NCBI GenBank assembly: GCA_964657565.1
Contig: CAZZVQ010000015.1
Span: 1 to 64,000 of the forward strand
Origin: JAVVHH01 sp964657565
GTDB taxonomy: Bacteria > Pseudomonadota > Alphaproteobacteria > Acetobacterales > Acetobacteraceae
Direction: 5' to 3'
DNA: 64,000 bases
The notes under the pieces are model-generated. The model worked only from the letters and a program-made list of their open reading frames with translations. It searched no databases and had not been told where the DNA came from. The position numbers and the translations under genes are program-made. The first letter of the stretch is position 1. Every line of letters begins with the position of its first letter. Positions 16,173-25,085 of this stretch are shown here, piece by piece.

Positions 16173-17795
16173 ATGGCTCCAGTATCCCGCTCGCCGACCG
16201 CGTCAACAGCTGCGTCCGGCGCGGCGCCGCGTGCCTACCTGATCGGCGGCGGTATCGCGGCCATGGCGGCGGCTGCGTTCTTGATCCGCGATGGCGACAT
16301 GTTCGGCCAGAACATCACCATCATCGAAGCATCCGGCGTCATCGGAGGCAGCCTCGACGGCGCTGGCTCTGCCGCGCACGGCTACGTGCTGCGCGGCGGC
16401 CGCATGCTGGAGAGCAAGTATCTCTGCACCTTCGCGCTGTTCGACACGATCCCCACGCTCGACGAAAGTCAAACCGTGACGCAGGAAACGCTGCGCTGGA
16501 ACGAGACGATGAAGACGGCGTCCAAGTCCCGCCTGTTTCGCGACGGAAGACGGCAGACGGCGCCGAAGTTCGGCCTTAGCGAGATGCACATCCTGACGAT
16601 CGAGCGCCTGGTGCTCGAACCCGAAGCCCTGCTCGGGCGCACCAGCATCGACGGGCAGTTCGATGCCGCCTTCTTCGAGACCGATTTCTGGTTCATGTGG
16701 TGCACCACGTTCGCGTTCCAGCCGTGGCACGGCGCGGTCGAGTTCAAGCGCTATCTGGCGCGGTTCGTCCACATGGTCGACGGATTTGACCGACTGCGAG
16801 GAATCATGCGGACCGTCTACAACCAGTTCGATTCCCTGGTGCGCCCGCTGCGCAAATGGCTGGAGCAGCGCGGCGTACGGTTCGAACTCGACACCAGCGT
16901 AACGGATCTGGGCTTCACGACGCATCGTGGCGAGACCAGCGTGGACCGCATCGCCCTCCGACGCGGGAGCCAAGCCGGGCAGATCGCGGTCACGCCACGC
17001 GACTATGTGCTCGTCACGCTGGGATCGATGACCGACGGGTCGAGCCTGGGCACCATGGACACGGCGCCGACGATGCGCGCCAAGGGCGATGGCGACGCGT
17101 GGACGCTGTGGGAGACGATTGCGGCCGGGCGGCCGCAGTTTGGCCGCCCGGGCGTGTTCGCCGACCATGTCGACCAGTCGAAATGGGTGTCGTTCACCAC
17201 CACCCTGCGCACGCCGACATTCCTGCATCTCGTGCGCGAGATGACCGGGAACGTTCCGGGCGAGGGCGGCCTCGTCACATTCCCGGACTCCGCCTGGCTC
17301 GCTTCCATCGTGATCCCGCACCAGCCGCACTTCATCGGCCAGCCCGACGACGTCGACGTGCTCTGGGGTTATGGCCTCGCCGTCGATCGGCCGGGAGATT
17401 TCGTGGACAAACCGATGGCCGAATGCTCCGGCCGGGAGATCATGACGGAGATGCTCGGGCATCTTCACATTGCAACCGAGGCCGCCGGCATCCTGGAGGC
17501 ATGCACCTGCATTCCCTGCATGATGCCGTTCATCACCAGCCAATTCCTCCCGCGTGAGAAGGGCGACCGGCCGGCCGTGCTTCCCAAGGGTTCGCACAAC
17601 CTGGCCTTCATGGGCCAGTTCTGCGAAATCCCCGACGATGTGGTGTTCACGGTCGAATACTCGATCCGATCGGCCCAACTCGCCGTCTATGGCCTGCTGG
17701 ACCTGCAGATGAAGCCGCCCGCCGTCTACAAGGGCAAGTTCGACCCGCGCGTGCTGCTCAAGGCGTTTCGTGCGCTACACGATCTGGCGGCATGA
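16173..17795 (+). CDS. ohyA: Oleate hydratase / myosin-cross-reactive antigen family flavoprotein
   Basis: This 540-residue FAD protein belongs to the family that adds water to cis double bonds of free unsaturated fatty acids, giving hydroxy fatty acids. The FAD-binding loop YLIGGGIAAMAAAAFLIRDG lies at about 22-41, and GGRMLESKYLC (about 75-85) contains the family's conserved Glu. The length is slightly below the usual 560-650. Bacterial members are associated with detoxifying host or membrane fatty acids. Here it has its own FixJ-like box, which is unusual company for this enzyme. It converges on the PPK2 gene with only 11 bp between stops. Confidence 0.88.
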   Translation: MAPVSRSPTASTAASGAAPRAYLIGGGIAAMAAAAFLIRDGDMFGQNITIIEASGVIGGSLDGAGSAAHGYVLRGGRMLESKYLCTFALFDTIPTLDESQTVTQETLRWNETMKTASKSRLFRDGRRQTAPKFGLSEMHILTIERLVLEPEALLGRTSIDGQFDAAFFETDFWFMWCTTFAFQPWHGAVEFKRYLARFVHMVDGFDRLRGIMRTVYNQFDSLVRPLRKWLEQRGVRFELDTSVTDLGFTTHRGETSVDRIALRRGSQAGQIAVTPRDYVLVTLGSMTDGSSLGTMDTAPTMRAKGDGDAWTLWETIAAGRPQFGRPGVFADHVDQSKWVSFTTTLRTPTFLHLVREMTGNVPGEGGLVTFPDSAWLASIVIPHQPHFIGQPDDVDVLWGYGLAVDRPGDFVDKPMAECSGREIMTEMLGHLHIATEAAGILEACTCIPCMMPFITSQFLPREKGDRPAVLPKGSHNLAFMGQFCEIPDDVVFTVEYSIRSAQLAVYGLLDLQMKPPAVYKGKFDPRVLLKAFRALHDLAA

Positions 17796-17806
17796 CCGGA
17801 CTACGA

Positions 17807-18673
17807 TCAGGCGAGGTCCTGACGGATGGCGAGCAGCTCCTCGCGGCGCTTCTCCGTCGTTTTCGGGTAGGCGAGGTCCAGGCCCTCGAGCGTATCGAGC
17901 ACGATGCGGGAGACGATGAGCCGGGTATTCTGCTTGTCATCGGCGGGCACCACATACCAAGGCGCGTCGTCGGTGCTGGTCGCTGTCAGGCAATCCTCAT
18001 AGGCGTCCATGTAGTGGGCCCAGAACTTGCGCTCCTCGATGTCCGCCTGACCGAATTTCCAGTTCTTCTCCGGCGTATCGATACGGTCTAGAAACCGCTT
18101 GCGTTGTTCGTCTTTCGAGAGATGCAGGAAGAATTTGACGATGCGGGTGCCATTCGCGGTCAGATGCCGTTCGAGGTCCAAGATCGACCGGTAGCGATGG
18201 GCCCAAAGGGTCTTGTCATGCTGCGGCGGGTCCGCCAGATCCTCGCCCCGAAGGATCTCCGGATGAACCCGGGCGATCAGCACCTCCTCGTAATACGAGC
18301 GGTTGAAGATGCCGATCCGCCCGCGTTGCGGCAGCTCGCGGTTCGTACGCCACAGGAAGTCGTGCGCTTGCTCGGTGGCGCTCGGGTGCTTGAAGCTGAA
18401 CACCTGGCAGCCTTGCGGATTGACGCCGGACATGACGTGTTTGATCACCCCGTCCTTGCCGGCAGCATCCATCGACTGAAAGATCAGCAGCAGGGAAAAG
18501 CTGTTCGACGCGTATAGAACCTGCTGCAGCGCGCTCAACTCGGCGATGTGGGCCTGGAGCAGCTCTCGATAGTCATCCTTGGAGCTGCAGTATGGCTCGG
18601 TAATCGTTGGCCAGTCCTGCAGGTGGACCTTGTGTCCCTCGCGGACACGAAAATCCTTCGCCTTGATCTTCAT
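17807..18673 (-). CDS. ppk2: Polyphosphate kinase 2 family protein
   Basis: This 288-residue protein is a PPK2-type phosphotransferase, moving phosphate between polyphosphate and nucleotides. The Walker A loop FQSMDAAGKDGVIKHVMSG lies at about 67-85, and the lid and Walker B region includes FNRSYYEEVLIARVHPE (about 124-140). The start ATG at 18673 follows a GGGAAG ribosome site; the frame is open upstream but overlaps the CBS gene. It is the last gene of an adh-CBS-ppk2 unit. Its direction (ATP or ADP formation) cannot be decided by eye. Confidence 0.92.
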   Translation of the reverse strand: MKIKAKDFRVREGHKVHLQDWPTITEPYCSSKDDYRELLQAHIAELSALQQVLYASNSFSLLLIFQSMDAAGKDGVIKHVMSGVNPQGCQVFSFKHPSATEQAHDFLWRTNRELPQRGRIGIFNRSYYEEVLIARVHPEILRGEDLADPPQHDKTLWAHRYRSILDLERHLTANGTRIVKFFLHLSKDEQRKRFLDRIDTPEKNWKFGQADIEERKFWAHYMDAYEDCLTATSTDDAPWYVVPADDKQNTRLIVSRIVLDTLEGLDLAYPKTTEKRREELLAIRQDLA

Positions 18674-18677
18674 GGTG

Positions 18678-19697
18678 TCAGACTTCCCATACCAAGAACA
18701 GCGCGATATCGCCCGGCATGCCGTGCGGATACTCGACGACCCTTGCCACCAGGCCGAACCCGGCCGGCTTGAGGTCACGAACCCAGCGCGCATACAATTC
18801 GGCTGCCTCGCCTTGGAGGGTCTCCGCCCAGGCCGGATCGACGTTGTTGATCTTCCTGCCGCCATCGCTGCACAGCTCGGACGGGAAGCGCAGAAGCTCG
18901 ATCTCCTTGCCGCCATGGGCCGCCACGACCTGCGCGTGGGTCATGAGCGTGTCCCACATCTCCGTGCCCAGATGCTCGTGGAGCATGGTCTTGACCTGCT
19001 CGATCCGCTTCAGATCGGCTGCGTGGGCCGCGGTCTTCTTCTCGTCTATCTCGCTTTGAACCGATGCGTCGACCAGGCCTCGGAAGCCTGCCGCCGTCAT
19101 CGGCGCCGGTTGCGGCACTGACGGCGGCGCGGCGGCGTGCGCCGGCCGGGCCGCCGATGGGCTGCCAAAGAAACTGCCGATCAGTGCGGCCAATGTTCCC
19201 GTGCCGCCGCCTAGCGCTCCCACCGGCTGTGCCTCGATCGCCCGAAGCAGGTCGGCCCGGCTGACGATCCCGATCATGCGGCCGTCCCGCATCACCGGCA
19301 CGCGCTTGATCGCCTTGGCTCGGAGCACCTCCGCCACCTCGCGAAGCGGGGTGTCCGCGCCGACCGTGACGACCGGCGTCTGCATCACGTCCCGCACCTG
19401 CCGGGCCGAGGCCGCCGCGGTTTCGGCTGCCTGCATCTGGCCGGGACCCGACATGATGGCCAGCCACCATTCCTGCCCGGCCAGCCGATCTTCGGTGCTC
19501 CGTCCCAGCAGGTCGCCCTCGCTCACGATGCCAAGGAGCGCGCCGGCCGCGTCCACGACGGGGACGGCGCTGATGCGAGCATCCAGCAACACCTTCGCCA
19601 GGTCCTTCACGCTGCTGCCCGGCAGCACCGAGATGACCGCTTCCGTCATGACGTCCGCTGCGGTTGAGAGGGCATGGGTTGGAAAATTGTGGTCCAC
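18678..19697 (-). CDS. CBS-domain protein with C-terminal BON-like/unknown region
   Basis: This 339-residue protein has a CBS pair at the N-terminus (about 15-150; ISAVPVVDAAGALLGIVSEGD and IKRVPVMRDGRMIGIVSRAD), an Ala/Pro-rich linker, and a C-terminal region of about 140 residues I do not recognise. CBS pairs bind adenine nucleotides and act as energy sensors. I chose the GTG at 19697, preceded by GAAGGGA at good spacing, over an ATG at 19742. Its stop is 4 bp before the PPK2 start, so the two are co-translated. Regulation probably comes from box 7 ahead of the adh gene. Confidence 0.85.
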   Translation of the reverse strand: MDHNFPTHALSTAADVMTEAVISVLPGSSVKDLAKVLLDARISAVPVVDAAGALLGIVSEGDLLGRSTEDRLAGQEWWLAIMSGPGQMQAAETAAASARQVRDVMQTPVVTVGADTPLREVAEVLRAKAIKRVPVMRDGRMIGIVSRADLLRAIEAQPVGALGGGTGTLAALIGSFFGSPSAARPAHAAAPPSVPQPAPMTAAGFRGLVDASVQSEIDEKKTAAHAADLKRIEQVKTMLHEHLGTEMWDTLMTHAQVVAAHGGKEIELLRFPSELCSDGGRKINNVDPAWAETLQGEAAELYARWVRDLKPAGFGLVARVVEYPHGMPGDIALFLVWEV

Positions 19698-19775
19698 GAT
19701 CGGTGATCCCTTCGATGAATGCGGTTCAGGCACGCAGGGCATTGGTCCGACGTGCCGTCGGGGTCGGCACAGCGC

Positions 19776-20813
19776 TCATGCCGAGCCCATGAAGTCGATG
19801 ACCACGCGCGACGGTACGTCCCCGTGCTGCAGTCGCTCGAACACGTCGTTGATGGCTGAAAGCGGCTGCAGCTCGATGTCGGCATGCACTTTGCCGTCGG
19901 CGGCGAAAGCCAGCGCTTCGGCCATGTCCTGGCGCGTGCCCACGAACGAGCCGCGGACCGTGATGCAGTTCGCGACCACGTCGAACAGCGGCAAGGGGAA
20001 GTCCCCGGGCGGCAGGCCGACCAGGGCGCAGGTGCCGCGTTTGCGGGTCATACCCACGCCCTGCTTGAACGCCCCGAGGGAAGGAGCCGTGATCAGCACG
20101 CCGTGCGCGCCGCCTCCGGTGCCTTCCTTGACGGCCGCGACGGGATCGCCGTGGGCGGCGTTGACCACCATGTCGGCGCCGAGCCGGGTCGCATGGGCGA
20201 GCTTGCCGTCATCGATGTCGACGGCGCAGACTTGGAGCCCCATGACCTTGGCGTATTGGATCGCCAGGTGCCCCAGGCCGCCGGCGCCCGACACCACCAG
20301 CCACTCGCCGGGTCGGGCCTCCGTCACCTTGATGCCTTTGTAGGTGGTGATCCCGGCGCAGATGATGGGTGCTGCGGCTTTGGCGGCAAGGTTCTTGGGG
20401 ACGTGGGCGACGTAGTCGGGATCGGCGAGGATATACTCGGCAAAGCCGCCATTCTTGGTGTAGCCGCCGAATTCGGCGCTGCCGCACACGGTCTCCCACG
20501 CGGAAAGGCAGTATTCGCAGTGGCCACAGGCCGAGAACAGCCAGGGCACGCCGACGCGGTCGCCTTCCTTCACCGCCGTGACGCCGGTGCCGATGGCGCA
20601 GACCAGGCCGATGCCCTCGTGACCCGGGATGAACGGCAGGGTGGGCTTGGCCGGCCAGTCGCCTTTGGCGGCATGCAGATCCGTGTGGCAGACGCCGCAG
20701 GCCTCGGTCTTGACCACAATTTGTCCGGGACCGGGCGAGGGGATCGGCATCTCGCGCAGGATGAGGGGCTTGCCGAGATGCTCGACGACGGCAGCATGCA
20801 TTGTCTTGGCCAT
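19776..20813 (-). CDS. adhP: Zinc-dependent alcohol dehydrogenase (AdhP/ADH1-like)
   Basis: This 345-residue medium-chain dehydrogenase interconverts alcohols and aldehydes with NAD(H). It shows the catalytic zinc ligands CGVCHTD and PGHEGIG, the structural zinc site CGHCEYC followed by a fourth Cys, and the Rossmann motif GAGGLGHLAIQYAK. The start ATG at 20813 is preceded by AAAGGA; an upstream ATG at 20870 adds a non-conserved tail. First gene of adh-CBS-ppk2. With the divergent aldehyde dehydrogenase it could reduce or oxidise C2 compounds when respiration is limited. Confidence 0.93.
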   Translation of the reverse strand: MAKTMHAAVVEHLGKPLILREMPIPSPGPGQIVVKTEACGVCHTDLHAAKGDWPAKPTLPFIPGHEGIGLVCAIGTGVTAVKEGDRVGVPWLFSACGHCEYCLSAWETVCGSAEFGGYTKNGGFAEYILADPDYVAHVPKNLAAKAAAPIICAGITTYKGIKVTEARPGEWLVVSGAGGLGHLAIQYAKVMGLQVCAVDIDDGKLAHATRLGADMVVNAAHGDPVAAVKEGTGGGAHGVLITAPSLGAFKQGVGMTRKRGTCALVGLPPGDFPLPLFDVVANCITVRGSFVGTRQDMAEALAFAADGKVHADIELQPLSAINDVFERLQHGDVPSRVVIDFMGSA

Positions 20814-20966
20814 GGGCAAGTCCTTTATTTCGGTCTTGTGATGGACCAGGCCGCGGACGGCCTCGATCATCTTGAACAGCAGTCGCCGGCCAGGGCGGAT
20901 TGGCTGGACAGCGCATCCATCGATTGCGCATCGAACATCGGCCTGCGCTGGCGCTCCCGGCAGCCT

Positions 20967-20980
20967 CGGAAACTACGCAG
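20967..20980 (-). promoter_or_regulatory. FixJ-like box 7 (adh-CBS-ppk2)
   Basis: Read on the minus strand this is CTGCGTAGTTTCCG, followed by AGGCTGCC, 153 bp before the adh ATG, the longest spacing of the set. It has C instead of A at position 4, shared only with box 8. Confidence 0.72.
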
Positions 20981-21030
20981 GGCAATGGTCGTCAGCGATG
21001 ATCTCTGGCCAACCCGGCGCGCGAGACCGA

Positions 21031-21044
21031 CTGCGTAGTTTCCG
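21031..21044 (+). promoter_or_regulatory. FixJ-like box 8 (aldehyde dehydrogenase-phosphoketolase)
   Basis: CTGCGTAGTTTCCG followed by ACGGTGGT, reading toward the aldehyde dehydrogenase gene, 65 bp before its ATG. It faces away from box 7 across 50 bp. Confidence 0.72.
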
Positions 21045-21109
21045 ACGGTGGTCCGGGGCTGGCGGAAGGCCCAGATTCCGCTCGACGAATTTGAGCGAGG
21101 ACGAAACGA

Positions 21110-22492
21110 ATGGCTTACCAAAGCGTCAACCCGTTCGACAACACGCTGTCCCGGTCGTTCGATGACATCACCGACCAGCAACTCGAGACCAAGCTCGCCG
21201 CTGCCGCTGCCTGCTATGCGACGTGGAAGCGCACGAGCTACGCCGAGCGTGCCGTGATCATCGCCCGGGCGGCTGTGCTCCTACACGAACAGACCGACCA
21301 TTTCGCCCGCATCATGACGCTGGAAATGGGCAAGCGGATCGCCGAAGCGCGCGGCGAAGTCGAATTCAGTGCCCAGATCCTCGCCTACTACGCCGAGAAT
21401 GCCGAACGCTTCCTCGCGCCCGTTGCGCTGCATCCGCTGGCGGGCGAGGCGCATATGGAGAGCAGCCCGATCGGGGTGATCTTCGGCGTGGAGCCTTGGA
21501 ACTTCCCCTATTACCAACTGGCGCGCGTGGCCGGGCCGCATCTGATGGCGGGAAACACGCTGGTGATCAAGCATGCCGGCTGCGTGCCGCAATGCGCCAT
21601 CGCGTTCGAGAAGCTGTTCATGGATGCCGGCGCGCCGGTCGGGCTCTACACGAACCTGCTGATCTCGCATGCCCAGTCGGACCATGTCGTCGACGATCCG
21701 CGCATCAAGGGCGTCGCGCTGACGGGCAGCGTCGCCGCCGGCCGGAGTCTGGCCGCGCGCGCCGGGCAGAACCTGAAGCCGTCATCGATGGAATTAGGCG
21801 GCGCCGATGCCTTCATCGTGCTGGAAGACGCCGATCTCGACCACACCGTGAAGTGGGCGGTCTGGGGCCGCATGTATAATGACGGGCAGACCTGCTGCGC
21901 GGCCAAGCGGTTCATCGTGGTCGACGCGGTCGCGGACGCATTCCTCGAGAAGTTCCAGGCGGCGCTCGGCGGCCTGAAAGCCGGCGATCCCATGGACCCG
22001 GCGACGACGCTCGGCCCGCTATCGACCGAGGGCGCCTTGATCGACCTCCTCAAGCAGGTCGACACCGCGGTCGCCCACGGTGCGAAGGTCGTCATGGGCG
22101 GCAAGCGGGTCGACCGCACCGGCGCTTTCATGCAACCGACCATCCTCCGTGACGTCGCCCCCGGCAATCCGGCCTTCCGCGACGAGTTCTTCGGACCCGT
22201 CGCCATGTTCTTCCGCGTGAAGGACGAGCACGCTGCCGTGGCGCTGGCCAACGATTCGGATTTCGGGCTGGGGGGTTCGGTCTTCACCCGGGACGTCGAA
22301 CGCGGCAGGCGGGTGGCCAGCAAGGTCGAGACCGGCATGATGTTCGTCAACAACATCAGCTGGTCCGACGCGGAGCTGCCCTTCGGCGGCATCAAGGATT
22401 CTGGCTATGGCCGGGAGCTGGGCGACATGGGCATCCAGGCTTTCGTGAACAAGAAACTGGTCCGCACGCTGGTTGCCGAAGCGCCAGGCTGA
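21110..22492 (+). CDS. NAD(P)-dependent aldehyde dehydrogenase (succinate-semialdehyde dehydrogenase-like)
   Basis: This 460-residue protein has the full ALDH fold. Visible are GVEPWNFPYYQLARV near the cofactor site, ALTGSVAAG, the general base Glu in MELGGADAF, and the nucleophilic Cys in GQTCCAAKR. It groups by eye with the GabD/succinate-semialdehyde branch, but the substrate is uncertain. It is divergent from alcohol dehydrogenase and precedes phosphoketolase by 136 bp on the same strand. A role in handling acetaldehyde or related aldehydes is inferred from these neighbours. Confidence 0.9.
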   Translation: MAYQSVNPFDNTLSRSFDDITDQQLETKLAAAAACYATWKRTSYAERAVIIARAAVLLHEQTDHFARIMTLEMGKRIAEARGEVEFSAQILAYYAENAERFLAPVALHPLAGEAHMESSPIGVIFGVEPWNFPYYQLARVAGPHLMAGNTLVIKHAGCVPQCAIAFEKLFMDAGAPVGLYTNLLISHAQSDHVVDDPRIKGVALTGSVAAGRSLAARAGQNLKPSSMELGGADAFIVLEDADLDHTVKWAVWGRMYNDGQTCCAAKRFIVVDAVADAFLEKFQAALGGLKAGDPMDPATTLGPLSTEGALIDLLKQVDTAVAHGAKVVMGGKRVDRTGAFMQPTILRDVAPGNPAFRDEFFGPVAMFFRVKDEHAAVALANDSDFGLGGSVFTRDVERGRRVASKVETGMMFVNNISWSDAELPFGGIKDSGYGRELGDMGIQAFVNKKLVRTLVAEAPG

Positions 22493-22628
22493 CCGTCCCG
22501 CCTCCAATCGCGTGCCCAAAGTCTGAAATGAGCTGGCATTCTCAGCAAGACCATTACCGCATGACTTCTCAATCTTGGGGCCGACGTGCCCCGGCACCAA
22601 CCCGGTGCTCAACCAGGACCGGTGCATA

Positions 22629-25016
22629 ATGCTCATCGAGAAACTTCAGATTCTGCCGCCAGGGCCGCTCGCCGCTGCCGAGTTGGAGAGCATGAACGCG
22701 TGGTGGCGAGCGGCCAACTATCTCTCCGTGGGCCAGGTCTATTTGCTGGCCAACCCGCTGCTGCGCGAGCCCCTGACGGCGGCGCACGTGAAGCCGCGGC
22801 TGCTCGGACATTTCGGCACCGTGCCGGGCCTGAACCTCATCTATCTGCATCTCAACCGCGTGATCAAGGCGCAGGACCTCAGCGTCCTGTTCATCGCCGG
22901 CCCCGGCCACGGCGCGCCCGGCGTCGTCGCCAGCACCTGGCTGGAGGGCACCTACGCCGACACCTATCCCGACGTCTCGCAGGACGAGGCCGGCATGTGC
23001 CGCCTGTTCCGGCAGTTCTCCTTTCCCGGCGGCATTCCGAGCCACGCCTCGGCCGACACGCCGGGCTCCATCCACGAAGGCGGCGAGCTCGGCTATTCGC
23101 TGTCGCACGCCTATGGCGCCGTGCTCGACAACCCCGACCTGATCGCGGCCTGCGTGGTCGGCGACGGCGAGGCCGAGACCGGCCCGCTGGCGGCGTCCTG
23201 GCACGCCAACAAATTCATCAACCCGGCCACCGACGGCGCGGTGCTGCCGATCCTGCACCTCAACGGCTGGAAGATCGCCAACCCGACCGTGCTCGCCCGC
23301 ATCCCGCACGAGGAACTGCTGGGCCTGCTGACCGGCTACGGCCACGACCCCATCTTCGTCGAAGGCGATGACCCCGCCACGATGCACCAGGCCATGGCCG
23401 CCGCGATGGACAGTGCGACCGCGACCATCCGCGCGATCCAAGCTGCCGCCCGGCATGGCAGCGACGCCAGCCGGCCGCGCTGGCCCATGATCGTGCTGCG
23501 TAGCCCGAAAGGCTGGACCGGCCCGGCCACCGTGGACGGCAAGCAGACCGAGGGCTCCTGGCGCTCGCACCAGGTGCCGATCGCCGACATGGAAAAGCCC
23601 GGCCATATCGCGTTGCTGGAAGAATGGATGCGGAGCTATCGGCCGGACGAGCTGTTCGACGAATCCGGCCGCCTCCGCGCCGACATCGCTGCCCTGGCGC
23701 CCCTCGGCGATCGCCGCATGGGGGCCAACCCGCATGCCAACGGCGGCGCGCTGATGCGCCCGCTCCGGCTGCCCGATCTCACCGCTTATGCCGTCCTGGT
23801 CGAGCAGCCCGGGCAGCACGACGCCGGAGCCACGTATATCATGGGCACGTTCCTGCGTGACACCATGACGCTGAACGCCGCCAGCCGGAACTTCCGCATC
23901 GTCGGCCCCGACGAGACCGCCTCCAACCGGCTACAATCCTTGCTGGAAGTGACCGGGCGGAGCTGGGACGCCGCCACGATCGCGGACGACGACGAGCATC
24001 TGAGCCCCGACGGCCGGGTCATGGAGATCCTGAGCGAGCACACCTGCCAGGGCTGGCTGGAAGGCTATTTGCTGACCGGGCGCCACGGCCTGTTCTCCTG
24101 CTACGAGGCGTTCATCCACCTGGTCGATTCCATGGTGAACCAGCATGCCAAGTGGCTGAAAAGCTCGCGCGGCATCGCCTGGCGCCAGCCCGTCGCCTCG
24201 CTAAACTACCTGCTCACCTCGCATGTCTGGCGGCAGGACCATAACGGGTCGAGCCACCAGGATCCCGGCTTCATGGACCATATCGCCAACAAGAAGGCCG
24301 ACATCGCCCGCATCTATCTGCCGCCCGACGCCAACACGCTGCTCTGGGTGACCGATCACTGCCTGCGCAGTTGGGACCGCATCAACGTCATCGTCGCCGG
24401 CAAGGACCTGGAGCCGCAATGGCTGAGCATGGACGCCGCCATCAAGCATTGCGACGCGGGCCTCGGCATCTGGGAATGGGCCAGCAACGACGAGGGCACC
24501 GACCCCGACGTGGTGATGGCCTGCGCCGGCGACGTGCCGACGCTGGAGTGCCTCGCCGCGGTGGACTTGATGCGCCAGCATTTGCCGCTGCTGCGGGTGC
24601 GGGTCGTCAATGTCGTCGACCTGATGACCTTGCAGCCCAAATCGGATCATCCGCACGGCCTGTCGGATGCGGAATTCGACGCGCTGTTCACCACGGACAA
24701 GCCGGTCATCTTCGCCTTCCACGGCTACCCGGCACTGATCCATCGCCTGATCTACAACCGCGCCAACCACGCGAACTTCCACGTCCACGGCTTCATGGAC
24801 GAGGGCACGACCACCACGCCGTTCGACATGGTGGTGCTGAACCGGCTCGACCGGTTCCATCTGATGTCGGACGTGATCGACCGGGTGCCCTCCTTGCGCG
24901 GCTCGGCCGCCTACGCGCAGCAGGCGATCCGCGACAAGCTCGTGGAGCACACGCGCTACACGAGGGCCCACGGCATCGACATGCCCGAGATCCGCGACTG
25001 GCGCTGGCCCGCTTAG
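22629..25016 (+). CDS. xfp: Phosphoketolase (xylulose-5-P/fructose-6-P)
   Basis: This 795-residue thiamine-diphosphate enzyme cleaves xylulose-5-P or fructose-6-P with phosphate to acetyl phosphate. Family motifs include FIAGPGHGAPG, VVGDGEAETGPLAASWH (ThDP/Mg site) and SFPGGIPSHASADTPGSIHE, and the length is normal. The start ATG at 22629 fits the family N-terminus; an in-frame ATG at 22575 is upstream. It lacks its own FixJ-like box and probably follows the aldehyde dehydrogenase. No acetate kinase or phosphotransacetylase is in the window, so the fate of acetyl phosphate is open. Confidence 0.95.
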   Translation: MLIEKLQILPPGPLAAAELESMNAWWRAANYLSVGQVYLLANPLLREPLTAAHVKPRLLGHFGTVPGLNLIYLHLNRVIKAQDLSVLFIAGPGHGAPGVVASTWLEGTYADTYPDVSQDEAGMCRLFRQFSFPGGIPSHASADTPGSIHEGGELGYSLSHAYGAVLDNPDLIAACVVGDGEAETGPLAASWHANKFINPATDGAVLPILHLNGWKIANPTVLARIPHEELLGLLTGYGHDPIFVEGDDPATMHQAMAAAMDSATATIRAIQAAARHGSDASRPRWPMIVLRSPKGWTGPATVDGKQTEGSWRSHQVPIADMEKPGHIALLEEWMRSYRPDELFDESGRLRADIAALAPLGDRRMGANPHANGGALMRPLRLPDLTAYAVLVEQPGQHDAGATYIMGTFLRDTMTLNAASRNFRIVGPDETASNRLQSLLEVTGRSWDAATIADDDEHLSPDGRVMEILSEHTCQGWLEGYLLTGRHGLFSCYEAFIHLVDSMVNQHAKWLKSSRGIAWRQPVASLNYLLTSHVWRQDHNGSSHQDPGFMDHIANKKADIARIYLPPDANTLLWVTDHCLRSWDRINVIVAGKDLEPQWLSMDAAIKHCDAGLGIWEWASNDEGTDPDVVMACAGDVPTLECLAAVDLMRQHLPLLRVRVVNVVDLMTLQPKSDHPHGLSDAEFDALFTTDKPVIFAFHGYPALIHRLIYNRANHANFHVHGFMDEGTTTTPFDMVVLNRLDRFHLMSDVIDRVPSLRGSAAYAQQAIRDKLVEHTRYTRAHGIDMPEIRDWRWPA

Positions 25017-25085
25017 GGTCTGCGCGGCAGCTTTGTCGGCGTGCACCGCATGTGACCTAGCACATCGTTGAGAACGGTCTGCGCC

